A stretch of DNA of 64,000 nt from Rummeliibacillus stabekisii (GCF_007988965.1 NZ_BJVD01000005.1:95501-159500); one strand, 5' to 3'. Shown: positions 19,149 to 28,588, counted from the first letter of the stretch. Numbers and translations: made by a program. The notes: generated from the letters alone by a model not told the origin.

Positions 19149-21251
19149 CTAAAAACCGCTTCGACTAAATTTTTGGCGTTTTTTATCGTCTTTTAAAACC
19201 GCTTTATTACTAACAACGAAGTCCATCTCGTCTTGCGAAGGATCTGTCTGTAAGTGAACTGGTGACTTACCTACACGTAAAATACCTTCACCTTTATCTG
19301 GGTTTTCAAAGAGAATTGTTCGTTCTCCTCTACTTAAATCAAAGTTTTCGACTATATGTTTGTAGTCAACTTTATTTTGCTTCAAGAAGAGGAACGAATG
19401 GGTATTTTGAAGAACCCCGCGCGCTTTTTTAGACTCAACGATTCGAACAAAGTCTTGGGAAGCTATACGGAAACCAGCATTTCTTTTCCGGCTTCTTCGT
19501 GCCATTTTTTCACTAAAGCTAACCGTTTGTTCATTATCTATAAGAGTCCAAAATTCGTCTGCATAAACAATTTTAGGTTTCAATTCATTTTCTATATTTT
19601 TCACGAAATACTCCCAGACATAATTAAGAATTACATGGTATGCAACTGGTCGTAAGAAACCTTCTTCCATTTGTGAAATGTTGAAGTTTACTAATCTTGT
19701 TGTATGTAAATCAACATGTATGTCCCTACCAAAATAGGTTTGTCCATCAAAAATAGGTTTACTACCATCTCTTAAGAACGGACGAACAGAAGCAAGTAAT
19801 CTTTGTGCCTTTGATTCACTACCATAATGCTCAGTTACATAATGAAAAACGTCTGAAACAGTAGGCTCTGGCTTTTTAGCCTTCACTTGAATAATCGTAC
19901 CGTTTTCTTCTTTGGACCCTTCTGTATAGAGTGAAGAAGGATGAGTTCCATATAAGAAACGAGGATCTTCAACATACAAATATTTCAATGCTTCTTCTAA
20001 GTAGTTACGTTCAAAAGGTGATAATCCCTCAGATTCCTGGTTTTTTCCTCTACAAATAATGTCAAAGAAGTCCATAACCTCATTAATTTTTTCTCGAATT
20101 GGAACAAACTGAATGAACTTTTCACCATCTCGTTCGATAATTACTCTTTCGTCTCCATTTTCCAACTCATCTAATTCTTCATCTTCTTCATCGAAAGGTA
20201 TGGTACTTACATTTATCGCTAATGGATTAATACGTATTCGACTTTCTTCAGATAAAGTAATATTCACTCCGCCTAAGCGTTTTACAATCTTAGTGAATTC
20301 TCCTTCTACATCAATTAACCGTGAGTAAACTCCCATTCCGGTAGTTTCACGAGCAAGTAATAGTTTTAATGCAAGTGATTTACCACTCCCTGAAACGCCA
20401 AATATCGCCATATTATAGTTATCTGGTCTATTTTCTGCTGTTCCGAAGGCATTATAAAATTCTTTTTGACCCGTAATTTTATTAATGCCAATAGGAATGC
20501 CTCCATTAAACTTGCCGGAACCACTTATGAATGGAGCAAAGGTTGTTAATGCTCGCCTATCAATATTTCGTGTAGAATCATGTATTTCATTAAGTGCTAA
20601 TGGTGTAACTGTTCGAAAACCTTTTTTAACACGCCCCCAAGTAGCAGCGAGTTTTACAAAGATGGATGACATTTCATCCTCTAATGCTTCACTGTATTTA
20701 TCAAGGTAGCGTTCAGATTCGCCGTACATAACACCATTCACACTTACATCGTATAGGTCGTTTTCACTGAATTGAATTTCTTCCATTAAAATTTCATTAT
20801 CCATAATCTTTGTACGGGCATCAGAAATGCTGTCCTGATTCCCTCTTTTTATCTGGAAATGTAGGTTTGATTTTAAAATGGTATTTTGTTTTTGAAGCAT
20901 TTTAATAGCTCGACTTTTTTTGGCCTTTTGGATGTCTATCATTAAATCTAATTCGCCGCTTGATAGCATTGCATCCATCCAATTTGTTTTTAACTTACGC
21001 GGATAGCCATCGCGGGTAATATAAAATGGACGAAACCACGTTTTTGTACCAAGTGATTGTTTTATAATGCCAAAATCGTCTGAACGATCTGTAATGCCTA
21101 CTCCTTCTGGACTGATAACGTCCCAAAAGGTAGGAACTTTGTTGATCGGTAAATCAGATTCCTCTAATTCTTGTTCCACTTCTTCTTTCTTTATCTTTTT
21201 TGCTTTCACTTTTTCACTTTTAGCGTTTTTTAACTTAAGAAGCTTGGGCAT
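19149..21251 (-). CDS. VirB4/TraE-type T4SS ATPase
   Basis: A 700-aa ATPase that powers conjugative T4SS at the membrane. Walker A is FGVSGSGKS (about residue 285), Walker B is KIVYADEFW (about 562), and the following RNAGFRIASQDF is a conserved VirB4 motif. The TPLALNEIHDSTR region before the P-loop matches the family layout. The ATG at 21251 is preferred because a TTG at 21260 sits only 3 bases from the ribosome site. It overlaps the upstream gene by 17 bases, implying translational coupling. Confidence 0.9.
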   Translation of the reverse strand: MPKLLKLKNAKSEKVKAKKIKKEEVEQELEESDLPINKVPTFWDVISPEGVGITDRSDDFGIIKQSLGTKTWFRPFYITRDGYPRKLKTNWMDAMLSSGELDLMIDIQKAKKSRAIKMLQKQNTILKSNLHFQIKRGNQDSISDARTKIMDNEILMEEIQFSENDLYDVSVNGVMYGESERYLDKYSEALEDEMSSIFVKLAATWGRVKKGFRTVTPLALNEIHDSTRNIDRRALTTFAPFISGSGKFNGGIPIGINKITGQKEFYNAFGTAENRPDNYNMAIFGVSGSGKSLALKLLLARETTGMGVYSRLIDVEGEFTKIVKRLGGVNITLSEESRIRINPLAINVSTIPFDEEDEELDELENGDERVIIERDGEKFIQFVPIREKINEVMDFFDIICRGKNQESEGLSPFERNYLEEALKYLYVEDPRFLYGTHPSSLYTEGSKEENGTIIQVKAKKPEPTVSDVFHYVTEHYGSESKAQRLLASVRPFLRDGSKPIFDGQTYFGRDIHVDLHTTRLVNFNISQMEEGFLRPVAYHVILNYVWEYFVKNIENELKPKIVYADEFWTLIDNEQTVSFSEKMARRSRKRNAGFRIASQDFVRIVESKKARGVLQNTHSFLFLKQNKVDYKHIVENFDLSRGERTILFENPDKGEGILRVGKSPVHLQTDPSQDEMDFVVSNKAVLKDDKKRQKFSRSGF

Positions 21252-22137
21252 TTTTTTCAATTTCTCCTTTCACGAACGCTATATGTTCCGGTCCTTGATC
21301 AGCCGTAACATATAAAGCCAACTGCTCTTCGCTATGAATATCATTGAATCTATTTTTTATAGCTTTACGACGGTTGAAGGCATAGTACAAAACTTCTCCA
21401 ATCCCTTCAGTTGTCAATAGAAATACTGGCATTTCTGCTTTTTTCAATTGTTGGCGTGCAGCTGATACCCGACGATTTAATTCACTGAATGCTTTCTCAA
21501 TGATTTTCTCTTCTAATTCGTCATTACTTTCTGCTTTTAAGTCTTTTGCTTCCACGTGATAATCAAAAAGAATGTATCTCTTTGTTTCGTATCGTGGTTG
21601 ACTAGCTTGCCAGTCCTTTAAATTTCTAATCATACTTAAACCAAAGTCTCTAGCTTCGTAATATAAATCCTCTTGTTCGGCCATCACTTTTTGTATTTCT
21701 TCAATAGGGATAGCTAAATCAACAAAACGATTTTGTAAGTAAATTCTTACTGGGTAATTAAATTGTGATAACCATGTCTCAAACCCCATGTCGATTGCTT
21801 CTTGTTCTGATTGATCCAATAAAAAATAATTGACCGGTTCTACTTCGGCTATCATTGTAAAATGATTATTTAGGCGGCGAATCATATGATTTTCAATTGA
21901 AACAACGTCAGGGAATAAATCTTGAAATGGAGCAGCTTCTTTTTCATTAAGCGGGTTTTCTTCCTCTATGTCCTTCTTAGTCTTTTTGCTTTTTTTCTTT
22001 GACTTTGGAATTTGTTTATTATTACTATTTTTCTTAGGTTTTTTTTCTTTCCATGGTAATATGGGTTCCTTTAACATAATCCTAATGAAGATCCATCCAC
22101 CTATGGCTATTGCAATTAGTAATAGAACATCAGTCAT
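21235..22137 (-). CDS. Membrane-anchored protein of the VirB4 module
   Basis: A 300-aa protein with one N-terminal helix (residues 3-20), a highly basic linker (about 30-65) and a soluble domain of about 230 residues. The domain (VVSIENHMIRRLNNHFTMIA, MGFETWLSQFNYPVRIYLQN) resembles the N-terminal region of long VirB4/TraC ATPases, as if that region were encoded separately. It overlaps the ATPase gene, which supports a direct partnership. An alternative is a dedicated inner-membrane scaffold protein. The family assignment is moderate. Confidence 0.6.
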   Translation of the reverse strand: MTDVLLLIAIAIGGWIFIRIMLKEPILPWKEKKPKKNSNNKQIPKSKKKSKKTKKDIEEENPLNEKEAAPFQDLFPDVVSIENHMIRRLNNHFTMIAEVEPVNYFLLDQSEQEAIDMGFETWLSQFNYPVRIYLQNRFVDLAIPIEEIQKVMAEQEDLYYEARDFGLSMIRNLKDWQASQPRYETKRYILFDYHVEAKDLKAESNDELEEKIIEKAFSELNRRVSAARQQLKKAEMPVFLLTTEGIGEVLYYAFNRRKAIKNRFNDIHSEEQLALYVTADQGPEHIAFVKGEIEKNAQAS

Positions 22138-22140
22138 GTA

Positions 22141-22464
22141 CTACATTCCTTTCCTCCATGAGCCATATTGAGTTTTTTTCTGAAATTTAATTAAGTAATA
22201 ATAGTCTCTGTTCATGTTGTATTTTGGGACCTTTGTAAAGGCTAAAAAAATTACAATAAGTAAAACAGGCAATGCCGCAAGGAAACAAATACCTATTGCA
22301 ATCAACCAACCAAATAACGAATTTATCCCCATAAAGATAGGGGGTATATACGAATACAAGAGAAGGCCGCCAACAACTAGGTATACTGCTTGTCTGGACG
22401 AAACTACCCCTTGTATATTTTTTTGTTCACTTGCCATGTCAATTGGTACATTTGTTATTCTCAA
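22141..22464 (-). CDS. PrgI/VirB3-like membrane protein
   Basis: About 107 aa with two adjacent hydrophobic segments (VYLVVGGLLLYSYIPPIFMG and LIAIGICFLAALPVLLIVIF). The N-terminus RITNVPIDMASEQKNI matches the PrgI family opening (R-x-x-x-V-P-I-D), known in Gram-positive conjugation operons immediately before VirB4. That pattern supports a TTG start at 22464 with GAGGTG 7 bases upstream, rather than the ATG 15 bases earlier. Confidence 0.8.
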   Translation of the reverse strand: MRITNVPIDMASEQKNIQGVVSSRQAVYLVVGGLLLYSYIPPIFMGINSLFGWLIAIGICFLAALPVLLIVIFLAFTKVPKYNMNRDYYYLIKFQKKTQYGSWRKGM

Positions 22465-22486
22465 ACTAGAACACCTCATTTTTATG

Positions 22487-22517
22487 AAAAAACACCTTCT
22501 TGTTGTAGAAGGTGTTT
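22487..22517 (-). terminator. Intercistronic terminator-like hairpin in T4SS operon
   Basis: Stem AAACACCTTCT with complement and a 6-base loop, followed on the minus strand by TTTTTT. It sits between the VirB2-like gene and the PrgI-like gene, so it probably lets the small subunit be made in excess over the rest of the operon. Confidence 0.7.
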
Positions 22518-22532
22518 CTCGATTGTTTGTGA

Positions 22533-22901
22533 TTAACCAATCCCTGTAGCCCAGCCAGCAATCTTGTATGCTTTAAAAATGACATAGATACCACCGCAGG
22601 CACATAGAATTGCAGCAATCCCAGCTGTTCGCTTTTGAGCATTCGATCCGCTCCCAGATAAAAGCATGCCACCAATAATTAGCCAAGCAACAGACCAAAC
22701 ACCACCAATACCCATGATTAAGTAAACAACTTGTTTTAGACTTGAAAATAGACCTTTAGTGTCAGCAGCCTTCGTTATACCAGCGTTTGAAATAGAGCCG
22801 TCAACACTACCTGCAGCAAGTGCTAGATCACCTGCACCAAAGAAGAAAGCAGCTGCTGTTAGTACTGAAAAACCTAGCATCATAGCTTTTACTTTATTCA
22901 T
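22533..22901 (-). CDS. VirB2/TrbC-like small membrane subunit, first gene of T4SS operon
   Basis: About 122 aa from an ATG at 22901, which has an excellent ribosome site (AAGGAGGTGG). A signal-like helix (about 6-27, VLTAAAFFFGAGDLALAAG) is followed by two hydrophobic segments (YLIMGIGGVWSVAWLIIGGM and TAGIAAILCACGGIYVIFKA). This three-helix plan with a cleavable first helix is that of VirB2/TrbC pilin-like subunits; Gram-positive relatives are membrane channel parts and need not form pili. The position ahead of PrgI and VirB4 fits. Confidence 0.75.
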   Translation of the reverse strand: MNKVKAMMLGFSVLTAAAFFFGAGDLALAAGSVDGSISNAGITKAADTKGLFSSLKQVVYLIMGIGGVWSVAWLIIGGMLLSGSGSNAQKRTAGIAAILCACGGIYVIFKAYKIAGWATGIG

Positions 22902-22931
22902 CTTTCCACCTCCTTGGGGAACACAGAAAGC

Positions 22932-23003
22932 AAAAAAACCCCACTTCATATACGACAATAAAAGCGTTACGAAACGCAGTCGTATAAAAAGTGGGGTTTT
23001 CCC
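22932..23003 (-). promoter_or_regulatory. Leader attenuator element A (T4SS operon)
   Basis: Read on the minus strand: GGGAAAACCCC, a long stem-loop closed by GTGGGG, then seven T, then the ribosome site and ATG at 22901. It is a complete intrinsic terminator in the 5' leader, only 31 bases before the start codon. It is one of five elements sharing GGGWAMACCCC. Confidence 0.8.
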
Positions 23004-23029
23004 ATGTATGTTCTATTTAATTCCTATTT

Positions 23030-23058
23030 ATAATAACTAAAAAGTAAATTTATTGCAA
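23030..23058 (-). promoter_or_regulatory. Probable sigma-A promoter of T4SS operon
   Basis: On the minus strand, TTGCAA (23053-23058), a 17-base spacer and TATTAT (23030-23035). Transcription would start about 20 bases upstream of leader element A. The rest of the gap to 23342 is plain A+T-rich DNA. Confidence 0.6.
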
Positions 23059-23342
23059 CCTGTTTATCTAATGTAGAGATAATATTCAAAGCCCTCCCAT
23101 CCTCGTGTTTTTATAAACCTATTATGTTTCTTTCATATTAACATCAATTTATCAGTCTAAATACATTTGTAAAACGCCTCTCGTTATTAGTGAAAAATAC
23201 CCATATTTTTATAACTATTAGTCAAAAAAACCCACTTCAAACTTACAGAAATGATATAATGAAAAATATTATATTGTTGGAAATGATTATCTATAAGGGT
23301 TTTTAAATGAATTGTTCGTTAACTTAAAAGGGGGATTTTTAA

Positions 23343-26300
23343 ATGAAAATTATTCACTTATCAGACATACATTTTACAAAAAACTACGATGCTAATTATA
23401 TTTTAAATAAAAGAGAAGAATTTATTAAATTCATTAATAGTGTTTTAGTAGAGGATAAGCAGATACTATTTTTAATAGCAGGTGATATTGCAAATATAGG
23501 TCATATCAAAGAATATAAAATAGCAGAAGAATTCTTTTTAAGTATTGATGAAGAATTAAAAAGTAAAAATGAAGATGAATTAAAAATTGACTTTGTATTT
23601 TTACCAGGTAATCATGATTGTGAATTAAAAGAAGAAAATGAAATTGTAAGAAATTCTTGCTTAATGAACCTTAAACAATCACCTTACTTAATTGAGGATG
23701 ATAATTTTAAAAATATAATAATTGTTCAAGAAAATTTTGAAAGTTTCGCGAATCATTTCCATCAAACTTGGAAATTAGTTGAGAGTGTATATGAAAATAG
23801 TTTAGCAAATGTTTTAAAATTAAAAATTGGTGAAAATTTCTTGGATTTACTAATTATGAACACATCATGGGTAACAACCAGAAAAGAAAAGCCCGGGGAA
23901 ATGATATTTTATTTAAAGTACTTGAAAGAAGCAATTGATCATTTGGAAAACCCTAGTATTGCAGTAATGCATCATCCTACACATTGGCTCGAACCAAATA
24001 ATAAACGGGAGGTTGAGGAATTATTAAATTCTAAAGTAAATGTCATTATATCTGGTCACGAACATTCTCAAACAGAAAAATTGGCTATTACTAAAAATGA
24101 TAATGTTACCTATTGGATAGAAGGTGGGGCATTTCAAGAACTACATAATCCAGATGAAAGTAGTGAATTTAATTTAATAGAATTCCAAGAAGAAAAGCAT
24201 AACTTAAAAATATCGCATATAACTTTTGATAGGATGAATAAAATCTATAAAAACCAAAATATAGATGATGAGAATTGGATTTCATATAAAAAAAATAAAA
24301 TAAACAGCACCTTAGTTTTTAATGAACAGATAGAGAGTTATCTATTAGACCTAGGAATACCCTTATCGCACCCTAGAAAAAAAGATATTATTTTGGAGGA
24401 TCTATTTATCTTTCCAGATATAGAAGAGTTAATATATCAAAATGACACACAAGAACTTATAAGAAATTTAAAAATCGATAGAGTAATTGAAGAGGATAGG
24501 AAATCAACATTTTTAATATCTGGAGAAAAGGACTCAGGAAAATCTACAATTTTAAAAACTCTTTTTAAAAGAAGCTATCAATCAGGAGGTTACCCCCTTT
24601 TAGTCAATGGAGAAAATATAAATTCTTCTTATGGATTTGATATACAAAAATTAATAAGAAGTAATATAGATAGAGTTTATTCTCGGGAAGATTATCAAAA
24701 ATATTTACAGTTGGATAAAGATAAAAAAATTCTTTTTATTGATGATTGGCATTCATGTAACTTAAATGGCGTTTCTAAAAAGAAATTTCTAGAAAATGCC
24801 AATAAATATTTTGAACAAATATTTCTATTTACTGATTCCGAACTCCCATTCGAACTTTTATTAGGAAATAATGAAGATGAAAAGTTACAGTTAAGAAAAT
24901 TAAAAATTTTGGAGTTTGGCCATGTTAAACGTGATGAATTTTTAAAGAAATGGATTCTACTTGGTCAGGAGAATGTTATTGAAAACGGAAGATTGTTGAA
25001 TGATTTAGATAAATATAAAAGAGCTATGGAACCCATCTTAAAAAATGGATTTGTCCCAAAATATCCATTATATATTATGGTAGTTTTGAATTCAATAGAA
25101 AGCCAAAATACCCATAATTTAGATAAAAGTTCAAATGGCTACTATTTTGAGGTTTTAATAAAAGACTCTTTATCTAACCTAGAAATAGACTTTAATGAAA
25201 CTGAAAAGTTATATCAATATCTAACTGATCTTTCTTATAATATCTATCAATTGGATTATGGAAATAGGATTACTAATGCTGAATGGAATAATTTCCACAA
25301 TAGACATCTAGAAAAATATGATATGGACCCAAGTCAAATAAATTTTGAAGCCATAAAAAGAAAGTTAATTTCAGAAAAGGTAATACGCGTTAAAGAAAAT
25401 CAATATGAATTCTATTATCAGTATGTTTTCTACTTCTTTGTTGCTCAATATTTTGCTCGAAATATAAGTAACAATAAAAGCATTGAGGCAGAAGTTTTAG
25501 ATTTGATAAATGATATTCATATTTCACAGAATGCAAATATTTTAATGTTTTTAACGCACCTCTCAAAAGACTCTAAAATCCATGATAGTTTATTAACTGG
25601 CGTAGAATATTTATTAGAAAATAATCCAGAAAGTAGGTTGGAGGATGATTTTACGTTCATTAATAAATTGTGCACTCAAATAATCATTCCTCAAATAAGT
25701 GCAGACTTAGATGCTCTTGAAAACAGAAATAAATTAAATGAAGATTTAGATAGATATGAATCATCATCGAAAGACGATGGGCCGGATGAAGAATATAATG
25801 ATGAGATTTTAGAGGAAATAAATAGAGCTAATAAAGCTTATAAAATGTTAGAAGTTATTGGTCAAATTTTAAGGAATTATTATGGATCTATGGAAGGGGA
25901 TATAAAATTAGAATTAGTTAATCAACATTTTAGTTTAGGTTTACGGTTAAACCATTGGTTGATTCAACAATTAGAGAGTATTTCTTCTTTACTTATAGAA
26001 AATATTAGTGCTTATATAGATAAAAAAAATAATGTAACCAGTGAAAAGGCTAGCAAAATCGCGAAGCAATTTGTGCATGTAATGGCGAGCATCATTACTT
26101 ATAATAATTTATGGAAAGTTGCTAACTCGGTTGGTACAGAAGATTTAAAAAGGACTTTTGATAGAATTGAAAAGGACGATGCTAGTGTAGCTAAAAGATT
26201 GATTAATTTATTAATTAAGATTGAATATTATTCTGAGTTTCCGTATAAAGATTTAGAAATATTTATGAAGGAAAATGAAACTAATTATATTGTAAGAAGC

Positions 26301-26441
26301 ATAATTGGAGAAGTCGTGAGGAGATATCTTTATTTAAATGAAGTTAATAGAAGCGATAAACAAAGAATATGTGACATTGCGCATATAAAAATAACAAAGA
26401 AAAGTATAGTTCAGAATACAATAAAGGAAGTTAATAGATAA
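23343..26441 (+). CDS. Metallophosphoesterase fused to P-loop NTPase, candidate defence protein
   Basis: A 1032-aa protein. Residues 1-290 form a calcineurin-like metallophosphoesterase with all motifs: LSDIHF (Asp 7, His 9), GDIAN (~46), GNHDC (~90), MHHPTHW (~210) and SGHEHSQ (~238). A P-loop NTPase follows, with Walker A SGEKDSGKST (~394) and Walker B KKILFIDDW (~460). The C-terminal 500 residues are helical and may be a sensor. The layout (effector, then STAND-like NTPase, then large C-terminal domain) is that of nucleotide-binding antiphage proteins, so DNA or nucleotide cleavage on infection is plausible. It is a lone gene (AAGGGGG before the ATG) of extreme A+T content between the T4SS and a passenger cluster. 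The domain calls are firm; the defence role is inferred. Confidence 0.7.
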   Translation: MKIIHLSDIHFTKNYDANYILNKREEFIKFINSVLVEDKQILFLIAGDIANIGHIKEYKIAEEFFLSIDEELKSKNEDELKIDFVFLPGNHDCELKEENEIVRNSCLMNLKQSPYLIEDDNFKNIIIVQENFESFANHFHQTWKLVESVYENSLANVLKLKIGENFLDLLIMNTSWVTTRKEKPGEMIFYLKYLKEAIDHLENPSIAVMHHPTHWLEPNNKREVEELLNSKVNVIISGHEHSQTEKLAITKNDNVTYWIEGGAFQELHNPDESSEFNLIEFQEEKHNLKISHITFDRMNKIYKNQNIDDENWISYKKNKINSTLVFNEQIESYLLDLGIPLSHPRKKDIILEDLFIFPDIEELIYQNDTQELIRNLKIDRVIEEDRKSTFLISGEKDSGKSTILKTLFKRSYQSGGYPLLVNGENINSSYGFDIQKLIRSNIDRVYSREDYQKYLQLDKDKKILFIDDWHSCNLNGVSKKKFLENANKYFEQIFLFTDSELPFELLLGNNEDEKLQLRKLKILEFGHVKRDEFLKKWILLGQENVIENGRLLNDLDKYKRAMEPILKNGFVPKYPLYIMVVLNSIESQNTHNLDKSSNGYYFEVLIKDSLSNLEIDFNETEKLYQYLTDLSYNIYQLDYGNRITNAEWNNFHNRHLEKYDMDPSQINFEAIKRKLISEKVIRVKENQYEFYYQYVFYFFVAQYFARNISNNKSIEAEVLDLINDIHISQNANILMFLTHLSKDSKIHDSLLTGVEYLLENNPESRLEDDFTFINKLCTQIIIPQISADLDALENRNKLNEDLDRYESSSKDDGPDEEYNDEILEEINRANKAYKMLEVIGQILRNYYGSMEGDIKLELVNQHFSLGLRLNHWLIQQLESISSLLIENISAYIDKKNNVTSEKASKIAKQFVHVMASIITYNNLWKVANSVGTEDLKRTFDRIEKDDASVAKRLINLLIKIEYYSEFPYKDLEIFMKENETNYIVRSIIGEVVRRYLYLNEVNRSDKQRICDIAHIKITKKSIVQNTIKEVNR

Positions 26442-26617
26442 TTTCATAATATTGTGTTTAACCCCATAAAAAAGAGCTGTTGATTAATAAATATTATAAA
26501 AATTAGTTTCTACGGGCCATTTTCTTTTGCAAACAATTAATTTACCCCATTGTCTAAAGGGTGGCCCGCAGATTATTTACTCTAATTAACTTAGCCTTTA
26601 TCCTTCTATAATCAAAA

Positions 26618-26658
26618 AAGAAGGTGGAGAAAAACGATTTATTTTTCTCCACCTTCTT
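26618..26658. terminator. Bidirectional terminator
   Basis: A 17-bp inverted repeat (AAGAAGGTGGAGAAAAA and complement) between the convergent metallophosphoesterase-NTPase and hydrolase genes. The adjoining 26514-26574 holds a separate CGGGCCA/TGGCCCG inverted repeat of unknown role. Confidence 0.75.
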
Positions 26659-26693
26659 CATTTTAGGGACTTTTTAGACAGCCCCTTCATTAT

Positions 26694-27518
26694 TTATGAA
26701 TTCACCATAGAACTTGCAAGTTCTTCAATTACTTTTGCTGTTTTTACTACATCTTCCGCAACTAATAAGTGCGTGCAGTTTTCAAACGAAATCACTTCAG
26801 AATTCGGAATCTGTTCCTTCATGTATTCCGCTGTTTCTTTTGAGTAAAGTGTACTCTTTTCTCCATACACAATTTGTGTTGGTACAGTGATTTGAGGTAA
26901 CACGTCACGATAATCGCCAACTGCCATCGCATGCCACATTGCCGCTAATACATGAGGGGTATTGCCGTTGACTACTAAATTGAGCTGCTCTTCCATCATT
27001 TCACCAGTCAAGTATGGGACGGTCACTTTAAAGAAAGACTTTGCGAATTCCATCAAGCTATCATTGATCACTGTCAAATCATTCAATGAGTCTTCCCGCG
27101 TATATTTACCGTGATAAAGACCTAAATTCCAATCCTCTTCATTGACTAATTTTGGTGTCATGTCGAACAGCGATACGGCCTTCAATCTGGATACACCGAA
27201 GTTTTTTACATACTCGAATGTCGTAGAAACCCCCATCGAGTGTCCAACTAATGTGACATTCATCAAGTTAAGATGCTCCATTAGTTCTTCCAAATCGGAA
27301 GCGAATCTCTTCAATGTCAAACCATGCTCCGGGCGATCAGATGCACCATGTCCTCTCAAATCAAAAGACACTACATTGAACTTTTTGCTCAATTCTTCAA
27401 ATGGTTGATCGAATGCTGTATGATCCGATGACCAGCCATGGACGAGCACAATCGGTTGTCCTTCTCCTTTTTGCTGATAATACAATTTGACGCCGTCACT
27501 TGTTTCTAAAAATGCCAT
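26694..27518 (-). CDS. Alpha/beta-hydrolase family enzyme
   Basis: A 274-aa cytosolic hydrolase. It has the oxyanion motif HGWSS (~27), the nucleophile elbow GHSMGVS (Ser ~94), an acid residue probably in the IVYGEKSTLY region (~218), and the catalytic histidine in ENCTHLLVAED (~250). The length is that of chloroperoxidase/esterase-like hydrolases. The substrate cannot be told from sequence. The ATG has GAAGGAGGAAAGG upstream. It follows the monooxygenase gene with a decayed gene between them. Confidence 0.8.
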   Translation of the reverse strand: MAFLETSDGVKLYYQQKGEGQPIVLVHGWSSDHTAFDQPFEELSKKFNVVSFDLRGHGASDRPEHGLTLKRFASDLEELMEHLNLMNVTLVGHSMGVSTTFEYVKNFGVSRLKAVSLFDMTPKLVNEEDWNLGLYHGKYTREDSLNDLTVINDSLMEFAKSFFKVTVPYLTGEMMEEQLNLVVNGNTPHVLAAMWHAMAVGDYRDVLPQITVPTQIVYGEKSTLYSKETAEYMKEQIPNSEVISFENCTHLLVAEDVVKTAKVIEELASSMVNS

Positions 27519-27615
27519 GATCCTTTCCTCCTTCTTGTAGGTCTCAACATAAAGTTGTTGTTAAATTGTTTATAAAAACACTCTATTGCATAACTTTTTC
27601 TACCATAAATAAAGT

Positions 27616-27708
27616 TTACTCCTGCATTATCTGAATAAGGTTGCCGCATGTATCGTCGAAGACAGCTATTGTGACTTCGCCCATTTGTACAGCTGTAGAT
27701 GCTATTTC
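27616..27708 (-). pseudogene. Remnant of a glyoxalase/VOC-family gene
   Basis: Thirty codons reading EIASTAVQMGEVTIAVFDDT and then CGNLIQIMQE, ending in a stop. The D-(D/T)-x-C-G-N-L-I-Q-I ending is typical of bleomycin-resistance/glyoxalase proteins. An in-frame stop lies immediately upstream, so only the 3' end survives. Confidence 0.6.
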
Positions 27709-27721
27709 TCATTTATAAAAA

Positions 27722-28054
27722 TTAATATGCATTCGTTATATGACTTCCCCATTCACGGTTAGGTTGCAACCAACTAACGCTTCTTTCCACAATTAAATCA
27801 TCCAGTCTTACTTCGTAATCCTTGCGGTATGGTTTAGTAAATTCTTCATCAAGCCAGCTATCTCTCGTACCTTTCCATGTTTCATAAATGAGCAGTTCAT
27901 CCGGTTGATCCAGATTATCCGAAACAATAGCGCTAATAAATGCCTTTTCGGATGACATCTCCTCAATTAGAGAAAATAGCTCCTTGCGGAATTCTTCTTT
28001 CTTCCCTGGTTTAGCCTTAAAACGAATATTGAGTTGAACTTGTTGATTGGTCAT
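27722..28054 (-). CDS. Antibiotic biosynthesis monooxygenase (ABM)-domain protein
   Basis: 110 aa from the ATG at 28054, chosen for its ribosome site (ATAGGAGGAGTCAAT). The pattern is that of ABM ferredoxin-like proteins: LNIRFKAKPGKKEEFRKELF, then DELLIYETWKGTRDSWLDEE. Such proteins are small dimeric oxygenases or quinone-modifying enzymes. It is divergent from an HxlR regulator 177 bases away, a common pairing for redox or electrophile response genes. Confidence 0.8.
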   Translation of the reverse strand: MTNQQVQLNIRFKAKPGKKEEFRKELFSLIEEMSSEKAFISAIVSDNLDQPDELLIYETWKGTRDSWLDEEFTKPYRKDYEVRLDDLIVERSVSWLQPNREWGSHITNAY

Positions 28055-28231
28055 ATTGACTCCTCCTATAAATTTTATATTTTGCGGCGATTCCGTTAAA
28101 ACCATTCCCCAAGTACTTGAAGAACAACTTACAAGATATAGTATCCTTCAGTAAGCACATTAACGGAAGTACCAACTTTTTTGTGATATAGTAACTAAAA
28201 AGTAATAAATGTGGAATGGAGAGGTTTAGAC

Positions 28232-28588
28232 TTGAAAAAATTTAGTTGTGGTTTTGAAGTGACAAAGGAAGTTATTGGCGGAAAGTGGAAAGGTCTTGTA
28301 TTACACTTTTTAATGAATGGACCAAAGAGAACGAGTGAATTAAAGCGCATTGTCCCAAATATAACTCAGAAAATGCTGATTCAAACACTTAGAGAGCTTG
28401 AAGACAGTGGACTTGTGAGCAGAAAGATGTATAATCAAGTACCACCGAAGGTTGAATATTCATCCACTGAACTTGGAGAATCTCTTAAACCTATCTTGCA
28501 GGAGCTCTGTCAATGGGGAAGCTATTATGCGGAGCAAGAGTATGCAGAAGGTGAATTTGAAATCGCACAACCAGAAGAGGTTTCTTAA
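28232..28588 (+). CDS. HxlR-family transcriptional regulator
   Basis: About 118 aa. KKFSCGFEVTKEVIGGKWKG is the conserved HxlR opening, with Cys 5 often used as a redox sensor, followed by the winged helix (TSELKRIVPNITQKMLIQTL) and wing (NQVPPKVEYSSTELG). A TTG start at 28232 is chosen because GGAGAGG lies 7 bases upstream and the family starts at this residue. It probably controls the divergent monooxygenase/hydrolase genes. Confidence 0.85.
   Translation: MKKFSCGFEVTKEVIGGKWKGLVLHFLMNGPKRTSELKRIVPNITQKMLIQTLRELEDSGLVSRKMYNQVPPKVEYSSTELGESLKPILQELCQWGSYYAEQEYAEGEFEIAQPEEVS

Noticed and set aside
26514..26574. Insertion sequence suspected from CGGGCCA/TGGCCCG inverted repeats
   Set aside because: There is no transposase and no target duplication; only the repeat pair can be supported.
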